Notes: a model not told the origin generated them from the letters alone. A stretch of DNA of 64,000 bases from Acidobacteriota bacterium (GCA_029776225.1 JAKOTR010000011.1:124001-188000); one strand, 5' to 3'. Positions 8,368 to 18,033 are shown, counted from the stretch's first letter. Program-made: numbers and translations.

Positions 8368-9002
8368 GTGCGGCTGACCAGAAGAACTCGATACTAAAAA
8401 CCGAGACGATTGTGAAGGTGATCACACCGAAGGAGGAGGGGCTGATCGCGTCGCGCGTGCGGGACCTGCTGCGCGAGCTCGGAGAGAACCCGGAGCGCGA
8501 GGGCCTGTTGAAAACGCCCGACCGCGTGGAGAAGGCGCTGCGCTACCTCACCAGCGGCTATAAGAAGGATCTGAAACAGATCATCAACGGCGCGTTGTTC
8601 TCGGTGAAGTACGATGAGATGGTCATCGTTAAGGACATCGAGTTCTTCAGCCTCTGCGAGCACCACCTTTTGCCGTTCTTTGGAAAGATTCACGTCGCCT
8701 ACCTGCCCAAAGACAAAGTGGTGGGGCTAAGCAAGATCCCGCGCATCGTCGATATGTTCGCGCGGCGGCTGCAACTTCAGGAGAGGTTGACGCAGGAGAT
8801 CGCGCAATCGCTCCAGGATGTGCTCGACCCGCTCGGCGTGGGAGTGGTGTGCGAGGCGCGGCATTTCTGCATGATGATGCGGGGCGTGGAAAAGCAGCAC
8901 TCGGGAACGGTGACCAGCGCCATGCTCGGGGCGTTCCGCACGCGCAAGAAGACGCGCGACGAATTCCTGGCGCTGGTGAAACAGAATTCCATTTCGGTCT
9001 GA
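8364..9002 (+). CDS. folE: GTP cyclohydrolase I, type IA
   Basis: A 212-residue enzyme that converts GTP to 7,8-dihydroneopterin triphosphate, the entry step to folate, BH4 and queuosine. The zinc-binding site is visible as [10 protein letters not shown] (residues about 96-105) and the later [13 protein letters not shown] motif, with the conserved [12 protein letters not shown] and [12 protein letters not shown] segments. The length is normal. The ATG overlaps the stop of the PTPS gene by 4 bases, which ties the first pterin step to two PTPS-family proteins in one transcript. Confidence 0.97.
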   Translation: MSAADQKNSILKTETIVKVITPKEEGLIASRVRDLLRELGENPEREGLLKTPDRVEKALRYLTSGYKKDLKQIINGALFSVKYDEMVIVKDIEFFSLCEHHLLPFFGKIHVAYLPKDKVVGLSKIPRIVDMFARRLQLQERLTQEIAQSLQDVLDPLGVGVVCEARHFCMMMRGVEKQHSGTVTSAMLGAFRTRKKTRDEFLALVKQNSISV

Positions 9003-9035
9003 AACGCGCGCGCCGCGTGGTAGCATTTGCATAAG

Positions 9036-9401
9036 ATGATCAAGGATTTCCGCCGGTTTGAAGTGACCGATCCGTTTGGCCGGACCTGGGAAGTGGAGTT
9101 CCTCTGGCAGCAAAACGCCATCTCCATCCGGCACAGCGACACGGTGGACGTGAAATTCGCGCTTCGCTGCGGCGCTGAGCGCCTGGAAAAGGTCATCGCG
9201 CTGCGCCATCCGGATTTGCTTGAGATCAGCCGGAAGGCGGGGCGCCCGATTACGGATCCCTGGTGTGCGCGGCTGGCCGCGCTCCACCTTGCCCGGATCA
9301 TGGAAGCGGGCGAGGACATGGAGAAAAGCCTTGTCACGGTCGGGGCGGAAGACCTGGAGGAGTACGCCGCCCAGCTCCGGCAGCGCGCGACCGCAGCCTG
9401 A
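9036..9401 (+). CDS. conserved hypothetical protein
   Basis: A 121-residue soluble protein of unknown function (start ATG at 9036; an in-frame TTG lies nine bases upstream). An N-terminal beta-rich part (FEVTDPFGRTWEVEFLWQ) is followed by an alpha-helical C-terminal half ending in EEYAAQLRQRATAA. No signal peptide, membrane segment or metal motif is seen. It stands between folE and the GH57 gene, all on the same strand, with gaps of 33 and 90 bases. Confidence 0.7.
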   Translation: MIKDFRRFEVTDPFGRTWEVEFLWQQNAISIRHSDTVDVKFALRCGAERLEKVIALRHPDLLEISRKAGRPITDPWCARLAALHLARIMEAGEDMEKSLVTVGAEDLEEYAAQLRQRATAA

Positions 9402-9491
9402 AGCACGGCTGCCACAGCTTTCCAGTTCCGTTCAGAAACTAACCGGATCGGGGCGGAGTTTCCCGCGCGGCAGTGCGGAAATCGTTCAATA

Positions 9492-11936
9492 ATGAGTGGA
9501 AGGGGCTTGGGATTGGGGCGATACATCTGCATTCACGGGCACTTTTACCAGCCGCCGCGCGAAAATCCCTGGCTGGAAGCCATCGAGCTTCAGGATTCGG
9601 CGTATCCCTACCACGACTGGAACGAGCGGATCGATGCCGAATGCTACGCTCCGAACTCGGCCTCGCGAATTCTCGATGAAAACGGGCGCATAGCAAACAT
9701 CGTCAACAACTATGCGCGGATCAGCTACAACTTCGGGCCGACGCTGCTGGCGTGGCTGCAGGACCAGGCGCCGGAAACTTACCAGTTGGTGATCGATGCC
9801 GACCGGCTGAGCGCGGAGCGCTTTTCCGGGCATGGTTCCGCACTGGCGCAGCCCTATAACCACATGATCATGCCGCTGGCGAACCACCGGGACAAGCGAA
9901 CGCAGGTGCGCTGGGGCATACGCGATTTCGAGCGCCGGTTCGGCCGGTATCCGGAGGGGATGTGGCTGCCGGAAACGGCGGTGGACTTGGAAACGCTCCA
10001 AGTCCTGGCCGACAGCGGCATCAAGTTCACGGTGCTCTCGCCCTATCAGGCGCGCCGCGTGCGGCAGAAGCGGCGGTCCTGGCACGACGTCTCGGGTGGG
10101 CGGATCGATCCGACTATGGCCTACTGGGTGCGCCTGCCTTCCCGGGGAAAGATCTCCCTATTCTTCTATGACGGGCCCACCTCGCGGGCGGTGGCGTTTG
10201 AGGGACTGCTGAACAGCGGCGAGCAACTAGCAGATAAGCTGGCCGGCATATTTTCTGATGAGCGGCCCTGGGGGCAATTGGCCCATATCGCCACGGACGG
10301 CGAAACTTACGGTCATCACCACCAGCGCGGCGAAATGGCGCTCTCGTACGCGCTGAAGTACATCGAGGAGAACGGGCTCGCCGCGCTGACCAATTACGGG
10401 GAATATCTCGAGCGGCACCCGCCGGCGCACGAAGTTCAGATTTACGAGAACTCCTCCTGGAGCTGCGCGCACGGTGTCGAGCGCTGGCGCAGCAATTGCG
10501 GCTGCAACACCGGGGGCCGTCCGGGCTGGACACAGGAATGGCGGGCGCCTCTGAGGGAAGCGTTCGACTGGCTGCGGGACTGCGTCGCGCCGTATTTCGA
10601 AACTAAGGGAAGCGAGTATCTGAAGGACCCCTGGGCGGCGCGCGACGACTACATCGACGTGATCCTCGACCGCAGCCCTGAAAGCCGCGAGCGCTTCTTC
10701 GCGAAGCATGCGTTGCGCCCGCTCTCCGGCGCCGGCGAGATTGCCGCGCTGAAGCTGCTGGAATTGCAGCGGCACGCGATGTTGATGTACACGAGCTGCG
10801 GGTGGTTCTTCGACGAGCTCTCGGGCATAGAAACGGTTCAGGTGATTCAGTATGCGGGAAGAGTGCTGCAACTGGCGAAGGAACTCGGCGGCCCCGACCT
10901 CGAAGCCCCGTTTCTCGAGCGGCTCGAGCGCGCGCGCAGCAACATCCCCGAGCACCAGAACGGGCGCGTGATCTTTGAGAAGTTTGTCCGGCCGGCGATG
11001 GTGGATTTGCAGAAGGTGGGCGCGCACTACGCCATTGCCTCCATTTTCAAGAACAGGCCGCAACAGGACCGCATCTACTCGTACTCGGTGGAGTGCAAGG
11101 ACTCGCGGCTGCTGAAGGCCGGCAGGGCGCAGTTTTCGATCGGCAAGCTGAAGATAACGTCCGAGGTGACGCGGGAATCGGCGCTGGTGACCTACGGGGT
11201 GGCGCACCTCGGCGATCATACGGTGGCGGGCGGAGTGCGGGCCTACCTCGGAGAGACGCAGTATCGGGAAACGATCGACCGGATGGCCGCAGTATTCCGC
11301 CAGGGCGATTTTCCGGAGCTGATCCGTGCCGTGGACCGCGAATTCGGTCCCGGCACGTACTCGCTCAAGCTGCTGTTTCGAGACGAGCAGCGGAAGATCC
11401 TGCGGCAAATCCTGGCGGCGAGCCTGGAGGAAGCCGAGAGCGCCTACAGGCACATTTACGAGAGTCATGGCGGGCTGGCGCGCCTGCTGGCGAGCATCGG
11501 GATGCCGGCGCCGAAGAGCCTGGAAGTCGCAGCCGAGGTCACGCTGAACAACGACCTGCGCCGCGCATTCGAGCAGGAGGAGCTCGACCTGGGCCGCATC
11601 GCCGCGCTGGTTGAGGAGACCAAGATCGCCAACGTACCGTTCGATTCCGCCACGCTGGAATTCTCACTGCGGCGCACGCTCGAGCGAATGGCCGAGCAGT
11701 TCGCCGCCCATCCAGAGAATACGGCCATGCTGGAGAGGCTCGATGCCGCCGCGGGTATGATCCACACCTTGCCGTTCGGCGTGGTGCTGTGGAGGGTGCA
11801 GAACATCTACTACAACATGATGCTGACCGTGTTCCCCGAGTTCGCCGCCAAGGCCGCCTCCGGGGACCCCGCCGCGGACAAGTGGGCGCGGCTGTTCCGT
11901 AGCCTGGGCGATCGGCTCGGAGTGCGGGTGGAGTGA
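9492..11936 (+). CDS. glycoside hydrolase family 57 protein (with DUF3536-type C-terminus)
   Basis: An 814-residue GH57 enzyme acting on alpha-glucans. The family motifs are visible: HGHFYQPPRE at residues about 15-24, the nucleophile motif GMWLPETAVD near residue 160, and the acid motif ATDGETYGHHH near residue 269. The long C-terminal half matches what I know of DUF3536 extensions. It probably hydrolyses or transfers alpha-1,4 or 1,6 glucosidic bonds in cytoplasmic glycogen metabolism. Only one base separates its stop from the treY start, so the two are translationally coupled. Confidence 0.9.
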   Translation: MSGRGLGLGRYICIHGHFYQPPRENPWLEAIELQDSAYPYHDWNERIDAECYAPNSASRILDENGRIANIVNNYARISYNFGPTLLAWLQDQAPETYQLVIDADRLSAERFSGHGSALAQPYNHMIMPLANHRDKRTQVRWGIRDFERRFGRYPEGMWLPETAVDLETLQVLADSGIKFTVLSPYQARRVRQKRRSWHDVSGGRIDPTMAYWVRLPSRGKISLFFYDGPTSRAVAFEGLLNSGEQLADKLAGIFSDERPWGQLAHIATDGETYGHHHQRGEMALSYALKYIEENGLAALTNYGEYLERHPPAHEVQIYENSSWSCAHGVERWRSNCGCNTGGRPGWTQEWRAPLREAFDWLRDCVAPYFETKGSEYLKDPWAARDDYIDVILDRSPESRERFFAKHALRPLSGAGEIAALKLLELQRHAMLMYTSCGWFFDELSGIETVQVIQYAGRVLQLAKELGGPDLEAPFLERLERARSNIPEHQNGRVIFEKFVRPAMVDLQKVGAHYAIASIFKNRPQQDRIYSYSVECKDSRLLKAGRAQFSIGKLKITSEVTRESALVTYGVAHLGDHTVAGGVRAYLGETQYRETIDRMAAVFRQGDFPELIRAVDREFGPGTYSLKLLFRDEQRKILRQILAASLEEAESAYRHIYESHGGLARLLASIGMPAPKSLEVAAEVTLNNDLRRAFEQEELDLGRIAALVEETKIANVPFDSATLEFSLRRTLERMAEQFAAHPENTAMLERLDAAAGMIHTLPFGVVLWRVQNIYYNMMLTVFPEFAAKAASGDPAADKWARLFRSLGDRLGVRVE

Positions 11937-11937
11937 C

Positions 11938-14733
11938 GTGGGCGCGCTGCGCATTCCGGTTTCCACATATCGCATTCAGTTCAACATCAACTTCAGGTTT
12001 GTGGACGGCCGCGACCTGGTGCCCTACCTTCAACTGCTAGGCATCACGGACCTCTATTCGTCGCCGCGCTTCAAGGCGCGCCGCGGCAGCCCGCACGCCT
12101 ATGACGTCGAGAACCCCCTGCGAATCAATTCCGAACTCGGCACCGAGGAGGAGTTCGAGGAACTCGCTCTCAAGCTGAAGAATTACGGGATGGGCCTGCT
12201 GCTCGACATCGTGCCGAACCACATGGCCGCCAGTTCTGGAAACCCTTGGTGGATGGACCTGCTGGAGCACGGCAAGGACTCGCTCTACGCACATCACTTC
12301 GCGGTGGACTGGGCCCGCCCCGGACCGAAATCGCGCCGGCCTGGCAGGATCGTGCTGCCGATTCTCGGGGACCTGTACGGGGCGGTGCTGGAAAGCAGGC
12401 AGTTCAGCCTGCGGCTGGACGAGAACGGTTTTTTTGTCAGCTATTACGATCACCGGCTGCCGCTTGATCCCAAAACCTATCCGCTGGTGCTCGAACAATG
12501 CGCGGCGGCGGAGCCGGAGCTGAAAGCGCTGCTCGATGCGATCGAGGCGCTGCCCGCCGGAGATCCTTCCAGAGCGGCCGAGCGGCGCCGCAAGACCGAG
12601 GAAATCAAGCGCGACCTCTGGCGCCTCTACAACACCAGCGAGGCGTTCCGGGCGGCGCTGGACGATTGTTTGATCGCGATCGGCGGAACGGAAGGCGACC
12701 CCAAGAGCCTCGATGTGCTCGACCGCATCCTCGACCGGCAGCACTACCGTGTCGGGTACTGGCGGATCGCTTCCGAAGAGCTGAATTACCGGCGTTTTTT
12801 CGACATCACGGACCTGGTCGGCGTGCGTGTCGAGCACCCCGATGTTTTCCATTCGCGGCACATGGAAATTCTCGGCCTGGTCAAGACGGGCCGCGTGACC
12901 GGGCTGCGCGTTGATCACATCGACGGGCTGCGCGATCCGGCCGCCTATCTGCGGCGCCTGCGGGCCAGCGTGGCGGGTGGCTCCGCGTTCTACGTGATCG
13001 TCGAAAAAATTCTCGGTAGCGACGAGGAGCTGCCGGAGGACTGGGAGCAGTTCGGCACGACCGGATACGACTTCCTCAATTACGTGAACGGTCTCTTCGT
13101 CAACCCGGAGAGCATGAAGGCTTTGGGCGATGTCTATCGCCGCTTCACCGGGTTCGAGGAGGATTTCGCCCGGGTGCGGTACACCCGGATGAAGCAGGTG
13201 ATGAACGAACTGTTCGCCGGCGAAGTGCGGGCGCTCGGTTCTATGCTGGGGCAGCTTGCGGCGCAGGACCGCTATGCGCGGGACCTGCCGTTCGAGTCGC
13301 TGCTTCACGCCTTGGTGGAGGTGACAGCCTGCTTTTCCGTTTACCGCACGTATGTTCGGGAGTGCCGGGTTTCGCCGCGGGACAGGCGCTATCTGGAACA
13401 GGCCCTGGACGCCGCCGAGCACACGTCGGGCGAGTCCGGCTCTCAGGCGTTCGCATTTCTCAGGCGTGTGCTGCTGCTGGATGTCCCGCACTATGTGGAG
13501 AACCGCCAGGAGTGGCTTGATTTCGTGATGGCGTGGCAGCAGTTCACCGGGCCGGTGATGGCCAAGGGTTTCGAGGACACGGCGTGCTACGTCTACAACC
13601 GCCTCATCTCGCAAAATGAGGTGGGCTGCGATCCGGTGACGGCGGACCTGCCGCCCGGTCCCGAGGAATTTCACCGCCGGAACGCGGCGCGATTGGAGCG
13701 CAGGCCGCATACGCTGAACGCCACATCCACGCACGACACCAAGCGCAGCGAGGACGTGCGCGCCCGCATCAACGTGCTCTCCGACATTCCGCGGCTGTGG
13801 GCCCGGCACGTCACCCGCTGGGGCGAATGGAACGCAGCGAAGAAGCGGATGGTGAACGGGCAGCCGGCGCCGGACCGCAACGACGAGTACATGCTGTACC
13901 AGACCCTGATCGGCGCCTGGCCGCTGGATGAGGAGGAAGTGCCCGGCTTCATTGAGCGCCTCAAGGGCTACGTCCAGAAGGCAGCCCGCGAAGCGAAGGT
14001 GCACACCAACTGGCTCTATCCGAACGAGGCGTATGAGAAGGCGTTCCAAGCGTTCGTCGACGCCATCCTCGAAGCCGCTGAGGACAACGTGTTTCTCAAG
14101 GATTTTCTGGCGTTTCAAAAGCGGATTGCGCCCGCCGGGGCGGTGAATTCGCTGGCGCAGACGCTGCTCAAGATCGCCTCGCCCGGAGTGCCCGATTTCT
14201 ACCAGGGAACGGAGTTGTGGGACTTCAGCCTGGTCGATCCGGATAACCGGCGGCCGGTGGACTTCGCGCGCCGCAGCGCGCTGCTCGACGAATTGAGGCG
14301 GCGCGAGGCACAGGACGCGGCCGCGCTGGTCAAAGACCTGTGCGCGAACTGGCAGGATGGCAGGATCAAGCTTTACCTGACCTACAAGGCTCTGAATTTC
14401 CGGCGCGCGCACGCGGAGCTGTTTCAGCAGGGGGAGTATCTGGGGTTGAGTGGGGACAGCCATACCTGCGGGTTCGCGCGGCGGCTTGGGGACGAGTGGG
14501 TGATCGCCGCGGTGCCGCGGAACACCGCGCGTCTGGCGCCCTCGCGCAAGCGGCTGCTGCAGCCGAACATCTGGGGGAACGCCGCGCTCGAGCTGCCGGA
14601 GGACGCGCCCCGTCGGTGGCACGACGTGCTTACCGGCGCGGAAATCCGCGTGCGCGGCAACGCGCTGAAGCTGGCCGAGGCGTTCGCTTCGTTCCCAGTC
14701 GCCCTGCTGGCGGGGGACGCCCTCACGCCTTGA
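11938..14733 (+). CDS. treY: malto-oligosyltrehalose synthase
   Basis: A 931-residue GH13-family isomerase that turns the reducing end of malto-oligosaccharides into a trehalosyl unit. Seen: the N-terminal STYRIQF and SSPRFKARRGSPHAYD signature, the catalytic Asp in GLRVDHIDGL (near residue 325), the catalytic Glu in VIVEKIL (near 355) and TSTHDTKRSEDVRAR (near 598). The start is GTG one base after the GH57 stop. TreZ, the usual partner that releases trehalose, is not in the window. The 3' end overlaps etfA tail-to-tail by 11 bases. Confidence 0.96.
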   Translation: MGALRIPVSTYRIQFNINFRFVDGRDLVPYLQLLGITDLYSSPRFKARRGSPHAYDVENPLRINSELGTEEEFEELALKLKNYGMGLLLDIVPNHMAASSGNPWWMDLLEHGKDSLYAHHFAVDWARPGPKSRRPGRIVLPILGDLYGAVLESRQFSLRLDENGFFVSYYDHRLPLDPKTYPLVLEQCAAAEPELKALLDAIEALPAGDPSRAAERRRKTEEIKRDLWRLYNTSEAFRAALDDCLIAIGGTEGDPKSLDVLDRILDRQHYRVGYWRIASEELNYRRFFDITDLVGVRVEHPDVFHSRHMEILGLVKTGRVTGLRVDHIDGLRDPAAYLRRLRASVAGGSAFYVIVEKILGSDEELPEDWEQFGTTGYDFLNYVNGLFVNPESMKALGDVYRRFTGFEEDFARVRYTRMKQVMNELFAGEVRALGSMLGQLAAQDRYARDLPFESLLHALVEVTACFSVYRTYVRECRVSPRDRRYLEQALDAAEHTSGESGSQAFAFLRRVLLLDVPHYVENRQEWLDFVMAWQQFTGPVMAKGFEDTACYVYNRLISQNEVGCDPVTADLPPGPEEFHRRNAARLERRPHTLNATSTHDTKRSEDVRARINVLSDIPRLWARHVTRWGEWNAAKKRMVNGQPAPDRNDEYMLYQTLIGAWPLDEEEVPGFIERLKGYVQKAAREAKVHTNWLYPNEAYEKAFQAFVDAILEAAEDNVFLKDFLAFQKRIAPAGAVNSLAQTLLKIASPGVPDFYQGTELWDFSLVDPDNRRPVDFARRSALLDELRRREAQDAAALVKDLCANWQDGRIKLYLTYKALNFRRAHAELFQQGEYLGLSGDSHTCGFARRLGDEWVIAAVPRNTARLAPSRKRLLQPNIWGNAALELPEDAPRRWHDVLTGAEIRVRGNALKLAEAFASFPVALLAGDALTP

Positions 14734-15700
14734 TTTTGCGGATTTCCTCGGTCAGGGCCGGCACCACTTCAAACAGGTCACCCACGATTCCGTAATCGGC
14801 GACCTCGAAGATTGGAGCGCCGGCGTCCTTGTTGATCGCCACGATGGTTCGCGAGCCTTTCATCCCCACGAGATGCTGGATCGCCCCGGATATGCCGATT
14901 GCGAGATACAGCTTGGGCGCGACCGTCTGCCCGGAGCTGCCTACCTGCCGTTCCATCGGAAGCCAGCCGTTGTCGCAGATCGGCCGCGATGCCGCGAGTT
15001 CCGCGCCGAGCGCTTCGGCAAGCTTTTCCACGATGGCGAGGTTCTCTTTTTCCTTGATGCCGCGGCCGACGGACACGATGATCGAGGCCGAGGAGAGGTC
15101 GACGCCGGCTTGCGTTTCGCGGAAAGGCTCGCTCGGGCGGGTGCGCACCGCTGCGGGATCCAGCGGCGGCGTGAAGGTCTCCACCCGGGCCTTCCCCTGC
15201 TCGATTTCGTCCGCTCGGTACGCGCCGGCCTGGACGGAAACAAAGTTCGGCGGCTCGGTGGCGAACCTGACGTCGGCGTTGAGCTTGCCCTGGAAAAGCT
15301 GGCGGACAAGGACAAGTTTGCCGTCTTCCACGCGATGCGAAACCGCATCGCTAAGAAGGGCGCGGCGGAACCGGGCGGCAAGCCTCGGCGCATAATCGCG
15401 GACCTGGTAGGTGTGCGGAAACACGACGAGCTCAGGGCCGGCGTGCCGGATCAGTGCCTCGAGCGCCGCCGTGTACGCATCCGGCGTGTACTGCTTGAGG
15501 AGCGGGTGATCCACAGCCCAAACCGTTTCGAGGTCCCGGCCGGCGGCTTTTTGCGCCAGGCCGGCGACGCCTTCTCCCAGGACGGCGGCCGAGACCGGGG
15601 CGTTCAAGTCGCGCGCCATCTGCCGCGCCGCTGCCAGTGTCTCCCAGGCCATGCGGCTCCAGGCCCCGTTGCGCTGTTCGAGAATTGCGAGAACGCTCAT
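14723..15700 (-). CDS. etfA: electron transfer flavoprotein subunit alpha
   Basis: A 325-residue ETF alpha subunit that binds FAD and passes electrons from acyl-CoA dehydrogenases to the quinone pool. The FAD-binding C-terminal domain shows the family signature RQVGSSGQTVAPKLYLAIGI followed by SGAIQHLVGMKGS and VAINKD. It follows etfB after nine bases and is the last gene of an acpP-fabF-etfB-etfA run on the minus strand. Its end overlaps the end of treY. Confidence 0.96.
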   Translation of the reverse strand: MSVLAILEQRNGAWSRMAWETLAAARQMARDLNAPVSAAVLGEGVAGLAQKAAGRDLETVWAVDHPLLKQYTPDAYTAALEALIRHAGPELVVFPHTYQVRDYAPRLAARFRRALLSDAVSHRVEDGKLVLVRQLFQGKLNADVRFATEPPNFVSVQAGAYRADEIEQGKARVETFTPPLDPAAVRTRPSEPFRETQAGVDLSSASIIVSVGRGIKEKENLAIVEKLAEALGAELAASRPICDNGWLPMERQVGSSGQTVAPKLYLAIGISGAIQHLVGMKGSRTIVAINKDAGAPIFEVADYGIVGDLFEVVPALTEEIRKIKA

Positions 15701-15709
15701 GGCATCACC

Positions 15710-16480
15710 TCACAAGACGCGAGCCGAGAACCTCAGGCGCTCGACGAGCTTTTGCGCCGCCTGTTTCGCGTCGCCGTCGAGAATTTCCGTCTGCTTGGTC
15801 TTCTGCGGCGGGTAGACGCGCGCAATCTCAAGCGCGGGCGCCGGGGTGAAGCCAAGTTGCTCCGGCGTCACGCGGCGGATCTCCTTCGTCCTGGCGCGCT
15901 TGATGCCCATCAGTGTGGCGTAGCGCAATTTGCTGATGCCGGACTGGATGGTAAGCAGGGCGGGCAGCGGCATCTCGATGTGTTGAAACCAGCCCTCTTC
16001 CAGTTCGCGCTTGACGCGGATGGAGCCGTCGAGCACCTCGACCTGCATGATGATCGTGGCGTGCGGCAGGCCGAGCAACTCCGCCAGGATGACGCCCGTC
16101 TGGCCGTAGCCCAGATCCTCGGATTGCAAGCCGGTGAGAATGAGGTCCGGCTTCTCGCTCTCGACGGCGCGCGCCAGAAGCATCGCTGTGTTGAGCGAAT
16201 CCCAGGTATCGAGGCCGTCCGCTTCGATGTGGATGGCGCGGTCGGCGCCCTTGGCCAGGGCTTCGCGGATGGATTGCGCGGCCCGCGCCGGACCGGCGCT
16301 TACCACTATTACTTCGCCGCCGTGTTTCTCTTTGAGCTGAAGCGCCTCTTCGAGGGCGTAAGCGTCAGGCTCGTTGATTTCGTAGTTGAGATCGGCGTCC
16401 TCGATCCAGCGCTGGTCCGGACCTGGGCGCAGAGACGAATCGCGGGCAGGGACCTGCTTGAGCGCAGTCAGGATTTTCAT
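15710..16480 (-). CDS. etfB: electron transfer flavoprotein subunit beta
   Basis: A 256-residue ETF beta subunit (binds AMP, forms the heterodimer with EtfA). The N-terminus MKILTALKQVPARD and the motif around DLILTGLQSEDLGYGQTG are typical. GGAGGG lies thirteen bases upstream of the ATG, inside a nested inverted repeat that also covers the fabF stop codon. The 28-base gap to fabF suggests one transcript joining fatty acid synthesis and ETF genes. Confidence 0.95.
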   Translation of the reverse strand: MKILTALKQVPARDSSLRPGPDQRWIEDADLNYEINEPDAYALEEALQLKEKHGGEVIVVSAGPARAAQSIREALAKGADRAIHIEADGLDTWDSLNTAMLLARAVESEKPDLILTGLQSEDLGYGQTGVILAELLGLPHATIIMQVEVLDGSIRVKRELEEGWFQHIEMPLPALLTIQSGISKLRYATLMGIKRARTKEIRRVTPEQLGFTPAPALEIARVYPPQKTKQTEILDGDAKQAAQKLVERLRFSARVL

Positions 16481-16486
16481 CTAAGA

Positions 16487-16525
16487 AGCGCTACCCTCCG
16501 GATAGTTGCTATCCAGTATAGCGCT
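16487..16525 (-). promoter_or_regulatory. nested inverted repeat at fabF-etfB junction
   Basis: An outer 7-bp inverted repeat (AGCGCTA at 16487-16493, TAGCGCT at 16519-16525) encloses a perfect inner hairpin (GGATAG at 16500-16505, CTATCC at 16509-16514, loop of 3). The structure covers the fabF stop codon and the GGAGGG that could serve as etfB ribosome binding site. It also contains TATACT on the minus strand. It may be an attenuator, an mRNA-processing site or an operator. Confidence 0.5.
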
Positions 16526-17750
16526 TGAAAATCAGGCAGCCGTTGGTGCCGCCGAAGCCGAAGGAATTTGAGAGGGCGTACTCGATGCGGGCGGGGCGCG
16601 CCACGTTCGGCACGTAGTCGAGATCGCAGCCTTCGTCCGGGCACTCGAGGTTGATGGTGGGCGGCAGGATCTGGTCCCGGATGGCGAGGACGGTAAGGCC
16701 GGCTTCCAGCCCGCCGGCGGCGCCGAGCAGGTGGCCGGTCATGGATTTGGTTGAACTTACGGCCAGCTTGTAGGCATGCTCGCCGAAGCAGCGCTTGATC
16801 GCGAGGGTTTCTACGCGGTCGCCTACGTCGGTCGATGTGCCGTGAGCGTTGATGTAATCGATGGACTCCGGCGGGATCCCGGCATCGCGGAGCGCGTTGC
16901 GCATGACGCGGTATGCCCCGTCGCCGTCCTCCGGAGGCGCGCTGATATGGAAGGCGTCACCGCTCATTCCATACCCGACGATTTCGGCGAGGATGGGAGC
17001 GCCGCGGCGCAGGGCCGATTGCAATTCTTCGAGGATCAGAATGCCCGCTCCTTCGCCCACCACGAAGCCGTCGCGGTCCTTGTCCCACGGGCGGCTGGCC
17101 CGTTCCGGTTCGTCGTTGCGGGTGGAGAGGGCGCGCATAGCGGCGAAACCGCCGATTCCCATGCGGCAGATGGCGCCTTCCGCGCCACCGCAGATCATCG
17201 CGTCGGCATCGCCGTGCTGGATCAGCCGGAAGGCATCTCCGATGGCGTGTGCGCTGGTCGTGCAGGCGGTAGCCGTGGCGGAGTTGGGCCCCTTGGCGCC
17301 GGTCCGTATGGAAACGTATCCGGAGGCGAGGTTGACGATCGTCGCAGGGATGAAGAACGGTGAGATGCGCTTGGGACCGTGATTCAGCAACTGCTCGAAC
17401 TCGCGCTCGATCACTTCAAACCCGCCGATACCGCTGCCGATGTAAACGCCGACCTGCTCGGCGTTCTCTTCCGTAATCTTGAGTCCCGAAGCGGAGAGGG
17501 CGAATTCCGACGCCGCGATGGCGAACTGGATGAATCGCCCCATTTTCTTGAGCTCCTTGCGCTCCACCCACTTCTCGGGCTGGAACCCCTTGACCTCCCC
17601 GGCGATCCGGCAGGGAAACGCCGAAGCGTCAAAAGCCGTGATGGGGGCGATGCCGCTGCGCGAGTTGCGGATGGCTTCCCACGTCTCTTCCGTCCCGATG
17701 CCGACCGGGGAAACCAATCCGACACCTGTAACAACGACCCTACGCGACAA
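16509..17750 (-). CDS. fabF: beta-ketoacyl-ACP synthase II
   Basis: A 413-residue condensing enzyme of fatty acid elongation. The Cys-His-His triad is visible: Cys in ATACTTSAHAIGDA (near residue 165), His in NAHGTSTDVGD (near 303) and His in STKSMTGHLLGAAGG (near 340). The glycine-rich SFGFGGTNG lies at the C-terminus. It follows acpP after 43 bases, the usual acpP-fabF order, and precedes etfB. Confidence 0.97.
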   Translation of the reverse strand: MSRRVVVTGVGLVSPVGIGTEETWEAIRNSRSGIAPITAFDASAFPCRIAGEVKGFQPEKWVERKELKKMGRFIQFAIAASEFALSASGLKITEENAEQVGVYIGSGIGGFEVIEREFEQLLNHGPKRISPFFIPATIVNLASGYVSIRTGAKGPNSATATACTTSAHAIGDAFRLIQHGDADAMICGGAEGAICRMGIGGFAAMRALSTRNDEPERASRPWDKDRDGFVVGEGAGILILEELQSALRRGAPILAEIVGYGMSGDAFHISAPPEDGDGAYRVMRNALRDAGIPPESIDYINAHGTSTDVGDRVETLAIKRCFGEHAYKLAVSSTKSMTGHLLGAAGGLEAGLTVLAIRDQILPPTINLECPDEGCDLDYVPNVARPARIEYALSNSFGFGGTNGCLIFKRYTG

Positions 17751-17793
17751 AGCTCCGACTCCTCTTCTGGGAAACCGAATACGGCTGGCTGGT

Positions 17794-18033
17794 TTATTTC
17801 TTCGCCATCTTGGCTTCGATGTAGTCGATGGCGTCCTTCACTGTGGCGATTTTCTCGGCGTCCTCGTCCGGGATGTCGAGGTCGAAGGCCTCCTCAAAAG
17901 CCATGATGAGCTCGACGATATCCAGCGAGTCCGCGCCCAAGTCGTCTACAAACGACGCCGTCGAGTCAACCTGGGCCTCATCAACCCCAAGTTGCTCGAC
18001 AATAATCTGCTTCACCTTCTGCTCAACCGACAT
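17794..18033 (-). CDS. acpP: acyl carrier protein
   Basis: A 79-residue acidic ACP. The phosphopantetheine attachment serine sits in [16 protein letters not shown], and the family helix [14 protein letters not shown]-like region follows. GGAGGT is placed seven bases before the ATG. It carries the acyl chains for FabF, which is encoded next on the same strand. Confidence 0.97.
   Translation of the reverse strand: MSVEQKVKQIIVEQLGVDEAQVDSTASFVDDLGADSLDIVELIMAFEEAFDLDIPDEDAEKIATVKDAIDYIEAKMAKK

Noticed and set aside
12037-14622. 861-residue open frame on the minus strand
   Set aside because: Exactly antisense to treY; GC-rich third codon positions keep the opposite frame open. No domain and no ribosome binding site.
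14873-16528. 551-residue open frame on the plus strand
   Set aside because: Antisense to etfA and etfB, which are unambiguous.
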